Source: Gammaproteobacteria bacterium (GTDB lineage: Bacteria; Pseudomonadota; Gammaproteobacteria; Coxiellales; Coxiellaceae). Taken from it: a stretch of DNA of 64,000 nt. Positions 53,877 to 63,656 of this stretch are shown in pieces. Both the position numbers and the translations under genes were made by a program. The stretch is taken from NCBI GenBank assembly GCA_030429175.1, contig JAUIDD010000003.1, positions 62,001 through 126,000 of the forward strand, given 5' to 3'. The notes beneath the pieces are model-generated. The model was not told where the DNA came from, searched no databases, and saw only the letters and a program-made list of their open reading frames with translations. Within the stretch, counting starts at the first letter, position 1, and each line of letters opens with the position of its first letter.

Positions 53877-54623
53877 TTACGCCATCTCAACTTCCGTCGA
53901 TAAAACATAACCACCACCACGTACTGTTTTAATAATTTGCGGCGACTTGTGATCAGCTTCGATCTTATGACGTAGTCGACTGATTTGAATATCAATACTG
54001 CGATCAAACGGACCACCTGAACGGTTGCGTGTGAGATCCAGTAGTTGATCACGACTCAATACCTGATGCGGCCTATCTAATAATGCTAACAATAATGTGT
54101 ACTCACCCGTACTTAAACTAATGTCGACATCTTCAGGTGATGACAATCGGCGCTCTATTTTATTCAACGCCCAACCTGAAAATTTATACGTGCTCGCAAC
54201 AGCAACAGTGTTAGCCTCTTGTTGTTGTGATGCTGCTTGAGATTGATGCTGCACACTGCGGCGCAAGATCGCTTTGATACGTGCTAATAATTCACGCGGA
54301 TTAAATGGTTTACTTAAATAATCATCCGCCCCCATTTCCAAGCCGATGATCCGATCAACATCTTCACTAATCGCCGTCAACATAATAATCGGTATATGAG
54401 AGGTCTGGCGTATTTCTTTACACAAAGTCACGCCATCTTTGCCTGGCATCATAATATCAAGAATGATTAAATCGATAGTATCATTATTAAAAAATTGCCA
54501 CATCTGATCACCACCATCGGCAAGGCTCACTTCAAACCCATGTTTTAGCAAAAATTGCCCTAAGAGGTCGCGTATCCCCGCATCATCATCAACTACTAAT
54601 ATATGTGGTCTATCATTACTCAT
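53877..54623 (-). CDS. OmpR-family response regulator
   Basis: About 248 residues from MSNDRPHILVVDDDAG; a GTG eight codons earlier is the alternative. Receiver domain with the phosphoacceptor in LIILDIMMPGKDG and the lysine in GADDYLSKPFNPRELLARI. An insert rich in Gln/Ala joins it to a winged-helix DNA-binding domain (LLALLDRPHQVLSRDQLLDLTRNR; SIDIQISRLRHKIE; TVRGGGYVLS). Paired with the kinase. Confidence 0.93.
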   Translation of the reverse strand: MSNDRPHILVVDDDAGIRDLLGQFLLKHGFEVSLADGGDQMWQFFNNDTIDLIILDIMMPGKDGVTLCKEIRQTSHIPIIMLTAISEDVDRIIGLEMGADDYLSKPFNPRELLARIKAILRRSVQHQSQAASQQQEANTVAVASTYKFSGWALNKIERRLSSPEDVDISLSTGEYTLLLALLDRPHQVLSRDQLLDLTRNRSGGPFDRSIDIQISRLRHKIEADHKSPQIIKTVRGGGYVLSTEVEMA

Positions 54624-54665
54624 AGTTGGAACATTATATGTTGCCACTGATAATTAAACAACTGA

Positions 54666-55325
54666 CTAAGCTATCACACTTTGGTAGGCACTAACGCTAC
54701 TATTTAACTTATCGAAAGTATTTTTGCGTGCATAAGCACCAAAAAGTAATGTATTACTATCTGCTAATTGCGTATATAAGACTGGTTGATGTATTTTTTT
54801 GGAAGAACACAAACTATTCAAAAGCTTAGTAATGCGATCTAGCATAACACGCCACCAGTCCGTACCTTGTTGTACCAACTTTTTATTTTGAACAAATAGC
54901 GCCGCAACAGCTGTAAAATCTTTGCGTACAGCACTATCACGCATATCATTCACAACATCTCGTTTTAAGTACAAATTAGATAACTCGTCTTTAATACGCA
55001 CATCCTTTAGCTTAAGACTGATAGGGTGCCAATCATCTTCCGTATACTCAGTTGTATTTTTTGGAAAAAGATCAACGTCCTTAGTCAGACCACGAATAAA
55101 CATTTCAGCGATATCTCGATACTTATTGATAAGCTTAATGGCTGCCTCTTGACCAGGTTTAGTTGAAAAAACCCGCTCCAAACAACTGGCAATATCAGCC
55201 TTAATTTGAGCCAAGGCCTGATCTAACGCCTCAGTGATTTCTTGCCCAAGTTCACGCGCACGATCGGCGCTTTCCAGAGCAATCCTTTGCTTTCCAAGTT
55301 TGTCGTCAAATGATTCAAACAACAT
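54666..55325 (-). CDS. Helical cytosolic protein of unknown function
   Basis: 219 residues, all-helical with a coiled-coil-prone N terminus (KLGKQRIALESADRARELGQEITEALDQALAQIK). AAAGGAATGAG precedes the ATG. No signal, no motif. It lies upstream of the response regulator in the same direction, 42 nt from its start, so a shared transcript is possible. Function unknown; possibly an effector. Confidence 0.65.
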   Translation of the reverse strand: MLFESFDDKLGKQRIALESADRARELGQEITEALDQALAQIKADIASCLERVFSTKPGQEAAIKLINKYRDIAEMFIRGLTKDVDLFPKNTTEYTEDDWHPISLKLKDVRIKDELSNLYLKRDVVNDMRDSAVRKDFTAVAALFVQNKKLVQQGTDWWRVMLDRITKLLNSLCSSKKIHQPVLYTQLADSNTLLFGAYARKNTFDKLNSSVSAYQSVIA

Positions 55326-55491
55326 ATAATTAATCTCATTCCTTTATGATAATCATAGTGTATCAAGGCTACGTAACATAAATATGTCCTAAAAATGGCT
55401 TTTTGTAACACTTTGTATCGTCAAAGTGAGCCATAGCATCTCTCCTAATACTATGATTAAATAGAGATCTTAATTGACGAGAGGAATCTTT

Positions 55492-56859
55492 ATGCGCAAA
55501 TTATCCTTTTTTATACTCGGGATTATCTTATTATTTGTGACTATTTTTGCAGCAACACCTTATTTTGCGGGCAGCCTCGTGAATTCAGAAAAATTGAGCC
55601 GCATTTTTGGTGATGCCAAAAATGTCCGTATTATCCATTATAAAAGACACTGGTTTAATAGTGAGGCAAGTTTGCTACTCAACTCAAATGCCCTAGTAGG
55701 TTTACATATCCCAAACACATTAGCATTGCATTTACATATGCGAATTGAGCATGGCCCTCTGGTGAGCTATACGCTTGACGGACATAAATACCGAAAACTA
55801 GCAAAAGCTGTCATCTTTTTAACAGCAAAACCGGCTATGATGAAAGGACAAATTATTATTCTTCTCGATTGGGATGGCAGCATTTCCAAGCATTTTGCGA
55901 TCGACAGCTTTAATAGCAAAATTAATCACAATAGCCTCTTAATCAGGGATGTTAATGGCACAATCAAAGAAGAAGTCGTCAATGGCACCCTAACCAAAAA
56001 CTCTAAAATTGCTATCGCCCAGCTTTCATCGAGTTATGATTCCCAGGCAGGCGTGACAAATCAGTATGCCATTTCCAACTTCCAATCTCATGGCGAGAAT
56101 TCGAAGCAAGCTGGCCTTTGGATTGGTAATAACACTAACGCTTACAGCAATTTTATTCTGATGCGCAATAATAGCCCATTGCTTGCATTCAAAAACCTAC
56201 AAACAAATACTGACACAACGTTAGCCAATGGCCTGGTCAACTTCACAGCCCACACCCAAGCCGCTAGCGCCAGCTTCGCCAAAGAACCATTGGGCACATT
56301 CAGCATGGATCTTGCCGCTAAGCACATTGATGTGAATGCACTACAATATTTTATGAAGCAAGTTAAAACCATCAATCACCTCCACTTAAGCGCCACACAA
56401 TTGCTCCTATTACTACCATCCACAATCAATCTACTGGAAAAAGGCCTGGTACTTGATCTGACAAAGTTTCGGCTCAACATCCCTAATCTTGCACCAGTTT
56501 CACTACAGGCACAGCTTAGCTTCGTTAAAGCTGGGGATGGCATACACTTATTTAACCTAACCCAACATATCCAAGCGCATGGCGTGCTGACATTGCCTGA
56601 AGAATTCTTAATCCAACAGCTGACCGAATTCTACCAAAACATGATGATCTCTCATCACCAAAACCCTGGACTTTCAGCAGAAGACCGTGCCAAACAAACA
56701 CTTAACACCTGGATTAATAACAAAATGCTGAAGAAAGGCCACAATAATACTGTACTACTCTCATTTAAGGCTGAGAATGGCACACTGCTTATCAATGGCC
56801 ATCATCCGAATTTCTTGATACTTAAGGTGGATAGCCCTATAGCTAAAAAGCCGTTATAA
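55492..56859 (+). CDS. YdgA-like DUF945 protein (first of two paralogues)
   Basis: 455 residues from the ATG at 55492, with GAGAGGAAT just upstream; a TTG at 55474 is ignored. N-terminal membrane anchor (LSFFILGIILLFVTIFAATPYFAGS). Then a long beta-rich periplasmic region starting IHYKRHWFNSEASLLLNSN, typical of DUF945, and a C-terminal segment GTLLINGHHPN. Similar in layout to the next gene: a tandem duplication. Biochemical role is not known. Confidence 0.82.
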   Translation: MRKLSFFILGIILLFVTIFAATPYFAGSLVNSEKLSRIFGDAKNVRIIHYKRHWFNSEASLLLNSNALVGLHIPNTLALHLHMRIEHGPLVSYTLDGHKYRKLAKAVIFLTAKPAMMKGQIIILLDWDGSISKHFAIDSFNSKINHNSLLIRDVNGTIKEEVVNGTLTKNSKIAIAQLSSSYDSQAGVTNQYAISNFQSHGENSKQAGLWIGNNTNAYSNFILMRNNSPLLAFKNLQTNTDTTLANGLVNFTAHTQAASASFAKEPLGTFSMDLAAKHIDVNALQYFMKQVKTINHLHLSATQLLLLLPSTINLLEKGLVLDLTKFRLNIPNLAPVSLQAQLSFVKAGDGIHLFNLTQHIQAHGVLTLPEEFLIQQLTEFYQNMMISHHQNPGLSAEDRAKQTLNTWINNKMLKKGHNNTVLLSFKAENGTLLINGHHPNFLILKVDSPIAKKPL

Positions 56860-56889
56860 TTAAAAAAGCATTACCTAAAGGAGCTAAAA

Positions 56890-58590
56890 ATGCGCAAAGT
56901 TATTTATTCTATCCTAGGCCTCGTCGTTATTGTCGTTATCGCCTTTCTAGTATCACCCTATTTTATTGGCTCATCGGCCGAAGAAACGTTGCATAAACAA
57001 ATCGCCATTTTTAACAAACAAATACCCTATATCACCATCTCAACCAGTGATTACCAGAAACATTGGTTTGACTCGGACGCTAAAGTTAAAATTTCATTCC
57101 ACCCTCCTAGAGGCTCTGGCCTACCTCAAGATCTGAGCAAGAGCCTAACATTTGATGCCGTAATCAAACACGGGCCCATATTCAAAATTACCGATAGCGA
57201 CGGCAAGAGCTCGTTCCATTTCGGCAGAGGTGCACTTCAGATACAAGGTACATCACCAACATTCCAGGGTAATATCGGCGCAATTTTAAGTGCAACAAAC
57301 GATATTGACCTAAATGCTGATATCCAAAAACTAGTTTTTCACGATAATGATGGTAACAGCTACATATTATCTGGCCTTACCTTTGCTACTGAGCCTGGTA
57401 CTAATAACAATAAAATGCATACACTTGCTATTATAAGTGTGGCCGTTACAGACAAGCAGCAAGCTGGTTCTGCCACATTTAAAAACATTAACCTCAATGC
57501 AGATGGCCATGATGATCATGACGTTTGGCTTGGTAATGGTAATTTTTCTATCGCATCTATTAACGTACTTGAAGGTACTGATAAACCACTTGCTGATATT
57601 AATAACTTCTCAGTACGCTTTAAAAATGACTTAAGCGATGACAAAACAAAACTCAACAGCTCAATTGGACTCAATGTTGAATCCGCCACAGCAATGGGTA
57701 AAACACTCAAACCGATCACCTTTAAATACAGCATTAATAATATTGATGCTAAAGCGTACCAATCTTTAATGAGCACCATTAGAGACTTACAAAGCAACGC
57801 CAATATACAAAAGCTTTCTGCTAATCAACTGATGACACTTGTTAAACCAGTTTTCTCACTTGTTCAAGCAGGCTTTAACTTTGAAGTTAATAAAATCTTT
57901 GTGGGCCTACCTAAAGAAATTGCATCGAGTCCCATTTCTGCAAATGCTTCTGTAACTCTAAAACCATTAGGCGATGCGTTTAATAGAATTATGCAACCCT
58001 TACTCGAAACAGTTGCAACATCGTCATCGTCAGATCCAAAAAGTTTACCTGCAGATAAACAACGCGAAATACAAATGAAAATGATGTCATCACTACCGAT
58101 GCTGATGAGTACATTAACTAAAGCCATCACAGCAGACGGCCAAATCAACATACCCACGAGCTTAATCAATATGGCACTTATGCAAAAATATACAAGCGAA
58201 CTTGCAAGTATGGCAGCACGTGGCATGCAGGTTACTGAAACACCACAACAAATGGCTAAAAAAGCATATGACTATCTCATAGCTCAAAAAATGCTTGTGC
58301 CAAATGATAAAGGTGATGCTGACATGCTCAAATTTAGTTACAAAGATGGTGTGCTATTAATCAACGGTCAGCATCCTGCAACGAATCTGCCAAGGCCACT
58401 TGCATCAACAGCAGCACCAGCACCTTCGACACCTGCGATGGATATGCAGCAATCAAAGCCAGCTAATTTAATGGAGCCAGCGCCTACAGCACCAGCTGAT
58501 CATCATGATGATGTGACAGCCAAACCTACCCAACCACCAGCAGCTCCAGCTGACACAACAACACCAGCTGATACTAAGGCAACAAATTGA
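56890..58590 (+). CDS. YdgA-like DUF945 protein (second paralogue, Pro/Ala-rich tail)
   Basis: 566 residues, GGAGC upstream. The same plan as its neighbour: membrane anchor (VIYSILGLVVIVVIAFLVSPYFIGS), then YQKHWFDSDAKVKISF, and GVLLINGQHPATN near 490. It adds a 70-residue low-complexity tail of Ala, Pro and Thr that the first copy lacks, as in wall-spanning periplasmic proteins. The stop overlaps the TTG start of the SPOR gene. Confidence 0.83.
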   Translation: MRKVIYSILGLVVIVVIAFLVSPYFIGSSAEETLHKQIAIFNKQIPYITISTSDYQKHWFDSDAKVKISFHPPRGSGLPQDLSKSLTFDAVIKHGPIFKITDSDGKSSFHFGRGALQIQGTSPTFQGNIGAILSATNDIDLNADIQKLVFHDNDGNSYILSGLTFATEPGTNNNKMHTLAIISVAVTDKQQAGSATFKNINLNADGHDDHDVWLGNGNFSIASINVLEGTDKPLADINNFSVRFKNDLSDDKTKLNSSIGLNVESATAMGKTLKPITFKYSINNIDAKAYQSLMSTIRDLQSNANIQKLSANQLMTLVKPVFSLVQAGFNFEVNKIFVGLPKEIASSPISANASVTLKPLGDAFNRIMQPLLETVATSSSSDPKSLPADKQREIQMKMMSSLPMLMSTLTKAITADGQINIPTSLINMALMQKYTSELASMAARGMQVTETPQQMAKKAYDYLIAQKMLVPNDKGDADMLKFSYKDGVLLINGQHPATNLPRPLASTAAPAPSTPAMDMQQSKPANLMEPAPTAPADHHDDVTAKPTQPPAAPADTTTPADTKATN

Positions 58591-59108
58591 CAATCGACTA
58601 TGCCAAATCTAAGCAAGCGCCAGGCTCCTCACGGCGTTTGCTTTTTTTATCGCTGATAATTATTGCGCTTGCCGCAGGCTTCTTATTGTTTATGTTACAT
58701 TTACGCACTGCACATCATTCAGTAGTTACAGAAACATCAAAGCTCGCTACCAAACCTCAGCTGGTACAATCAAAAAATCAAGGTCAATTTGATTTTTATT
58801 CGATGTTACCGAATATGAAAGTTGACGTAAAAACTGCAGGCCCGCATAGTGTATCAGTGCCCAAAGGCCAGCCTTACTTCTTGCTTCAAGTCGCCACCAC
58901 ATCAGATCAAAAAGCCGCTGAAATACTGATTACTAAATTAGGCGTGATGGGACTCAATGCTTTTATCAAACCCTATCAAAAACCTAACGGTGTGCAACTT
59001 TACCGCATTATCGTTGGCCCCTACTTAACTGAGAAAGAGGCCAATACAAATCGTGCTTACTTAACCACTAATAACATCAATAGCTTAAAACTCAAATTAT
59101 CTTCTTGA
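58587..59108 (+). CDS. FtsN-like SPOR-domain protein
   Basis: 173 residues. The TTG start overlaps the DUF945 stop by 4 nt (TTGA); no ATG exists before the membrane segment, so I trust the TTG. Cytosolic tail, one membrane helix (LLFLSLIIIALAAGFLLFMLHL), linker, then a SPOR domain (PYFLLQVATTSDQKAAEILITKL...LYRIIVGPYLTEKEANTNRAYL). Its place directly ahead of hslVU is where ftsN sits in many gammaproteobacteria. It should be a division protein that binds denuded septal glycan. Confidence 0.75.
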   Translation: MTIDYAKSKQAPGSSRRLLFLSLIIIALAAGFLLFMLHLRTAHHSVVTETSKLATKPQLVQSKNQGQFDFYSMLPNMKVDVKTAGPHSVSVPKGQPYFLLQVATTSDQKAAEILITKLGVMGLNAFIKPYQKPNGVQLYRIIVGPYLTEKEANTNRAYLTTNNINSLKLKLSS

Positions 59109-59129
59109 TCGCAATCGAGAATCACGTTC

Positions 59130-59155
59130 CTTGAAATTATTCTTTTTGCCCCAAT
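59130..59155 (+). promoter_or_regulatory. Heat-shock (sigma-32) promoter of hslVU
   Basis: CTTGAAA (59130-59136), a 12-nt spacer, then CCCCAAT (59149-59155), almost exactly the RpoH consensus CTTGAAA-N(11-15)-CCCCAT. It lies 43 nt before the hslV start codon, so hslVU is under heat-shock control. Confidence 0.85.
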
Positions 59156-59197
59156 CTGCTACCCTATTGAGCAATCTAAATTAAAGAGGGTCGCACT

Positions 59198-59746
59198 ATG
59201 GAACAATTTCGAGGCACAACGATACTTTCTGTACGTCGCAATGGTAAAGTCGTTATTGGGGGTGATGGCCAAGTATCTATGGGCAATACCATAATGAAGG
59301 GCAATGCACGTAAAGTGCGTCGACTATACAATGAGTGCGTACTTGCTGGTTTTGCCGGTGCAACTGCTGATGCATTTACATTGTTTGAACGTTTCGAAGG
59401 CAAACTTGAAAAACACCAAGGCAATCTGATTCGTGCCGCCGTTGAAATGGCGAAAGACTGGCGTACCGATAAAATGTTACGTCGTCTTGAAGCGCTACTG
59501 CTTGTTGCCGACTCAAAAGCCTCTTTAATTCTAAGTGGTAATGGAGACGTCATTGAACCTGAAAAAGACAGCCTCATGGCAATTGGCTCTGGTGGCTCGT
59601 TTGCGCAATCAGCTGCAACTGCATTACTCGATAACACAAAATTATCCGCACGCAACATCGTCGAAAAAAGTTTAAATATTGCAGCCGACATTTGCGTATA
59701 CACTAACCATAACCTAACTATTGAAGAACTTGATAGCGAAACCTAA
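59198..59746 (+). CDS. hslV: ATP-dependent protease proteolytic subunit HslV
   Basis: 182 residues. A short propeptide MEQFRG precedes the catalytic Thr of [58 protein letters not shown] and the C-terminal EELDSE tail that docks on HslU are seen. Forms a dodecamer with HslU rings. AAAGAGGG is the ribosome-binding site. Confidence 0.97.
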   Translation: MEQFRGTTILSVRRNGKVVIGGDGQVSMGNTIMKGNARKVRRLYNECVLAGFAGATADAFTLFERFEGKLEKHQGNLIRAAVEMAKDWRTDKMLRRLEALLLVADSKASLILSGNGDVIEPEKDSLMAIGSGGSFAQSAATALLDNTKLSARNIVEKSLNIAADICVYTNHNLTIEELDSET

Positions 59747-59757
59747 TTGAGAATACT

Positions 59758-61122
59758 ATGGCCGAACAAAATATTATAATGACTCCTAAAGAAATCGTTT
59801 CTGAACTTGATAAATACATCATCGGACAAGGTGAGGCAAAGCGTGCTGTTGCAATTGCACTGCGTAACCGTTGGCGCCGGATGCAACTCGATGAAGCTCT
59901 GCGTTGTGAAATCACACCCAAAAATATATTAATGATTGGGCCAACAGGTGTCGGTAAAACTGAAATTGCGCGTCGACTTTCGGCGTTAGCCAAAGCACCT
60001 TTTATTAAAGTAGAAGCAACTAAGTTTACTGAGGTTGGCTATGTCGGTCGCGATGTCGAATCTATTATTCGTGATTTGATGGACATTTCAATTAAAATGA
60101 CACGCGAAAAAGCGATGGAAGCAGTGAAGACAGCAGCTGAAGAATTAGCAGAAGAGCGCATACTCGATGCACTCATTCCAAACCCACGCGGCGAGCTTAA
60201 AAATGTTCCAAAGGACGACGATACTGCCCCACAAAAGAAAAAAGAAGACTCGGCAACGCGTCAACTCTTTCGCAAAAAATTACGAGAAGGAAAATTAGAC
60301 GACAAAGAAATTGATGTTGAAACATTAGCAGGCAATCCTGCAGTTGAAATCATGGGCCCTCCCGGCATGGAGGAAATGGTCGGCCAGTTACAATCGATGA
60401 TGGAAGGCATGAATAATCGTCGCGCCAAATCACGTCGCTTAACGGTAAAAGCCGCCATGAAGGCACTGACTGAAGATGAAGCTTCCAAATTGCTTAATGA
60501 AGAAGAAATTAAGTCCAAAGCACTGTCTGCAGTTGAACAAAATGGTATCGTATTCTTAGATGAGATCGATAAAGTCGTACGCCGCTCAGAGCACGGTGGT
60601 GATGTATCACGCGAAGGTGTACAGCGCGACTTACTACCACTTGTCGAAGGCAGCACTGTCTTTACCAAACACGGCATGGTGAAAACTGATCATATATTAT
60701 TTATCGCATCAGGTGCTTTCCACTTAGCAAAACCATCAGATTTAATTCCTGAGTTACAAGGTCGCTTCCCCATTCGAGTTGAACTCAACGCACTCAATAC
60801 CAAAGACCTCATGCGTATTCTAACCGAACCAAATGCGTCGTTAACCGAACAATATATTGCATTACTCGGCACCGAAGGCTTTACATTAGAGTTTGTTGAT
60901 TCTGGCATTAAAAAAATTGCCGAGATCGCCCAACAAGTCAACGAAAAAACTGAAAATATCGGCGCACGTCGTTTGCATACCATACTTGAAAGACTGCTTG
61001 AACAAATTTCGTTTGATGCTTCTGATAAAGCAGGCAAATCAATCAAAATTAATGGTGCCTATGTCGAGAAACAACTCGGTAAACTGGCTAAAGATGAAGA
61101 CTTAAGTAGAAGCATTCTTTAA
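59758..61122 (+). CDS. hslU: HslU ATPase subunit of the HslVU protease
   Basis: 454 residues. [34 protein letters not shown], Walker [11 protein letters not shown], pore motif GYVGRDVES, Walker [12 protein letters not shown], and [14 protein letters not shown] near the end. The inserted I-domain (about 120-225) is kept. 11 nt after hslV, same transcript. Confidence 0.97.
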   Translation: MAEQNIIMTPKEIVSELDKYIIGQGEAKRAVAIALRNRWRRMQLDEALRCEITPKNILMIGPTGVGKTEIARRLSALAKAPFIKVEATKFTEVGYVGRDVESIIRDLMDISIKMTREKAMEAVKTAAEELAEERILDALIPNPRGELKNVPKDDDTAPQKKKEDSATRQLFRKKLREGKLDDKEIDVETLAGNPAVEIMGPPGMEEMVGQLQSMMEGMNNRRAKSRRLTVKAAMKALTEDEASKLLNEEEIKSKALSAVEQNGIVFLDEIDKVVRRSEHGGDVSREGVQRDLLPLVEGSTVFTKHGMVKTDHILFIASGAFHLAKPSDLIPELQGRFPIRVELNALNTKDLMRILTEPNASLTEQYIALLGTEGFTLEFVDSGIKKIAEIAQQVNEKTENIGARRLHTILERLLEQISFDASDKAGKSIKINGAYVEKQLGKLAKDEDLSRSIL

Positions 61123-61168
61123 ATTTATTTTTGAAGTCATAATCTCTAGGGTCTGGTGACAATTGCCC

Positions 61169-62758
61169 CTAATAAGAACGGAAAAAAAGTATAGGGGCCT
61201 GCGCTTCATATGCCGTCAATTCATGTTTATAATTTGCTTTTAACTCTTTTAGTGACTTCGCATCTCGTTGTGCAAACAAGGATGATCTGTCACAGGTCTC
61301 AGGAAAGCTATTCAGTTCTATACCAAGGTATTCTTGCTGATGTGTTTCAGCAAAATCAATATAGTCATAAGCCATTTTTTGTAATTGATATGAGTATTTA
61401 AGCCGCCCAAAAGCATTTTCCTTCATATACTGCCTTAAAAAAGAAGATCCAAGACCGGGGTTTTTTTGGAAAAAAATATCTTTATCTAGGCAGGAATGCG
61501 CCACTTTTTCAAGAAATATTTTAGCATTATGCAATGCATAACCATAAAATATGTGCCCAACACCGGGGTGCTTTTGAGGCATATCTTGAGTTAGTTTTAA
61601 TTGTTGGCTAACCAAATTATAGGCATGCTTTACAGCTTGCTCAAGTGCTTCCTGATCAAATACAGATGCAGGTATAGAAAATTGAATATAATCGAGATCT
61701 AATTGAACTAATAAGAAATAACAGTACACCGCTTGCAGATCACCAAACATTAATGTCTGCTCTAATAAAGTTATGATCGATTTATGACATACTTTTTTAA
61801 AATCTGCTAATACCTCCACATGGCTCTTAATATTATGCCGCGTAACAGACACATTCGGTTCATTTACAACATTAGGAATTTTAGTTTGAAAGGCAATAGC
61901 TTCCTTCTGATCTAATGTAACACCTCGCCAATTTCCATGTAGTGCTCTCACACAATATTCAGCTTCAAGAGGAAACCCCATTAATAAATTGTTTTCTGCT
62001 AATTGTAATTCATAGGTAAGGCGATATAAACGTAATAGACGCGTACTAACAAGCGCATGACCACATAAGATATCAAGTGGGTGACGCTGTTGATACATAA
62101 GCAATGGCGCTTCTAGTATGTTTAATTTTTTACGAGCTGGTAAATATATTTTCTCCCCCACCTCAGAGTACAAAAAAGCAGGAGAGAGATAGGCACTCCA
62201 AGTATCAGCAAAAACATCACTATAGAGCAAAGCTAACAATGCTTTCGATGCGTCATCCTCACATCCATGTAACGCTTGCACGAGTGTTGCAATTTCAAAA
62301 AACTTATCGTTTTCTAGTGCCCACTCAATCGCTTCCTTAACACATCTTTTATAGTTTTTTAATTGTGATTGATAGATACGCTCAGCCCACCATGCAATAA
62401 GTTTTTCTTGATCAAGCTGAGTTGAATTTATTTTGCGATCAAGGTCAGAATAAGTCATATTTAATATAGGTGCTATCGAGCTTAGCATAGTGTATTCTGC
62501 ATCAGGATCAGTTTTGATATCAGTTCTATTCATATGGAAAAAAATATTTTCAATATCCCAACTGTCTGACAGAACACTCTGATAACGATACCATGCCACC
62601 ATGAGTTTATAGCCGTTAGTTAATGTCAGATACTGCGGATAAGTTGGCAGACTGTCTTTAAGTATTGGCTCTTTTGGCTCAATAAGACACTGCTCGCTTT
62701 CGCTTTGCGACGTATTTTTTGACTTAATAAAAAATCGCTTCCATGTTGTTTTTTTCAT
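61169..62758 (-). CDS. Orphan 529-residue protein between hslU and ubiE
   Basis: Mostly helical, no signal peptide or membrane segment, CGGAG upstream of the ATG. I see no known motif. It opens with a basic segment (KKTTWKRFFIKSKN). It faces away from both core operons and interrupts an otherwise ordinary core region, so it may be an inserted lineage-specific gene, perhaps an effector. Its stop lies in a GCCCCTA...TAGGGGC inverted repeat (61164-61197). Confidence 0.7.
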   Translation of the reverse strand: MKKTTWKRFFIKSKNTSQSESEQCLIEPKEPILKDSLPTYPQYLTLTNGYKLMVAWYRYQSVLSDSWDIENIFFHMNRTDIKTDPDAEYTMLSSIAPILNMTYSDLDRKINSTQLDQEKLIAWWAERIYQSQLKNYKRCVKEAIEWALENDKFFEIATLVQALHGCEDDASKALLALLYSDVFADTWSAYLSPAFLYSEVGEKIYLPARKKLNILEAPLLMYQQRHPLDILCGHALVSTRLLRLYRLTYELQLAENNLLMGFPLEAEYCVRALHGNWRGVTLDQKEAIAFQTKIPNVVNEPNVSVTRHNIKSHVEVLADFKKVCHKSIITLLEQTLMFGDLQAVYCYFLLVQLDLDYIQFSIPASVFDQEALEQAVKHAYNLVSQQLKLTQDMPQKHPGVGHIFYGYALHNAKIFLEKVAHSCLDKDIFFQKNPGLGSSFLRQYMKENAFGRLKYSYQLQKMAYDYIDFAETHQQEYLGIELNSFPETCDRSSLFAQRDAKSLKELKANYKHELTAYEAQAPILFFRSY

Positions 62759-62835
62759 ATGTTTCTCCGATTGACAGATATTCTAACATGGCAATTTTGC
62801 ATACCCTAGACAAAAACACACTAACGCACATTAAC

Positions 62836-62864
62836 TTGACATAGCGCAATTCGCTATGTTTATG
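62836..62864 (+). promoter_or_regulatory. Candidate ubiE promoter with operator-like palindrome in the spacer
   Basis: TTGACA (62836-62841) is a consensus -35. The 17-nt spacer contains most of an 8-bp inverted repeat, ACATAGCG (62839-62846) and CGCTATGT (62852-62859); then TTTATG (62859-62864) is a weak -10. A protein bound to the palindrome would block the promoter. Confidence 0.5.
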
Positions 62865-62900
62865 CTGCATTTTTTGATACTATCCCCGTAGAGGTTAATT

Positions 62901-63656
62901 ATGCAAAATGAACAGAAACCGACAACCCATTTTGGTTACGAAGAAGTGCCTGTACAGGATAAAGCTAAGCGAGTTGCTGGTGTTTTTCGTGCAGTTGCAA
63001 GTAAATATGACATTATGAATGACTTCATGTCGGGCGGTTTGCATCGTTTATGGAAAGATTTAGCGATTAAAAGGCTCAATTTGCATCCAGGTCAATCTGT
63101 ACTTGATATCGCCGGAGGTACGGGTGATTTAACCAAACGTATCAGTAAGTGCATCGGAAATTCAGGCCGAGTTATTTTATCTGATATCAATGATGCCATG
63201 CTCGAACAAGGTCGTGCACGCCTGTTTGATGCAGGCTGCGTTAATAATGTTGCGTTTGTACTTGCTGATGCAGAACAATTACCGTTCCCAAATAACTACT
63301 TCGATCGCCTAATCATCGGCTTTGGTTTGCGTAATGTCACTGATAAACAATGCGCATTACAATCGATGTACCGCTGCCTTAAGCCTGGTGGTAAATTATT
63401 AGTACTTGAATTTTCAAAACCCACCTCATCATTACTTAACAAAGCCTACGATGCATACTCTTTTAGCGTCTTACCCAAACTGGGTGAATGTGTTGCCAAT
63501 GATGCTGAGAGTTACCGCTATCTTGCCGAATCAATTCGCATGCACCCTAACCAAACCACACTCAAACAAATGATGCAAAATGCCGAATTTGAAGATTGTG
63601 ATTACCAAAATCTCTGCGGTGGCATCGTTGCTATTCACACAGGATATAAGTACTAA
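62901..63656 (+). CDS. ubiE: Ubiquinone/menaquinone C-methyltransferase
   Basis: 251 residues. SAM motif [44 protein letters not shown] and FGLRNVTDK, ending [12 protein letters not shown], as in UbiE/COQ5. Start region [36 protein letters not shown] is typical. Catalyses the C-methylation step of ubiquinone synthesis. Overlaps ubiJ by 1 nt (TAATG). Confidence 0.97.
   Translation: MQNEQKPTTHFGYEEVPVQDKAKRVAGVFRAVASKYDIMNDFMSGGLHRLWKDLAIKRLNLHPGQSVLDIAGGTGDLTKRISKCIGNSGRVILSDINDAMLEQGRARLFDAGCVNNVAFVLADAEQLPFPNNYFDRLIIGFGLRNVTDKQCALQSMYRCLKPGGKLLVLEFSKPTSSLLNKAYDAYSFSVLPKLGECVANDAESYRYLAESIRMHPNQTTLKQMMQNAEFEDCDYQNLCGGIVAIHTGYKY

Noticed and set aside
53877-54623. Response regulator as PmrA itself
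   Set aside because: Receiver and DNA-binding segments and the kinase pairing look OmpR/EnvZ-like; nothing specific points to PmrA.
61164-61197. GCCCCTA/TAGGGGC inverted repeat as the hslU terminator
   Set aside because: The loop is about 20 nt, there is no T-run, and the right arm codes for the end of the opposite gene; not convincing.
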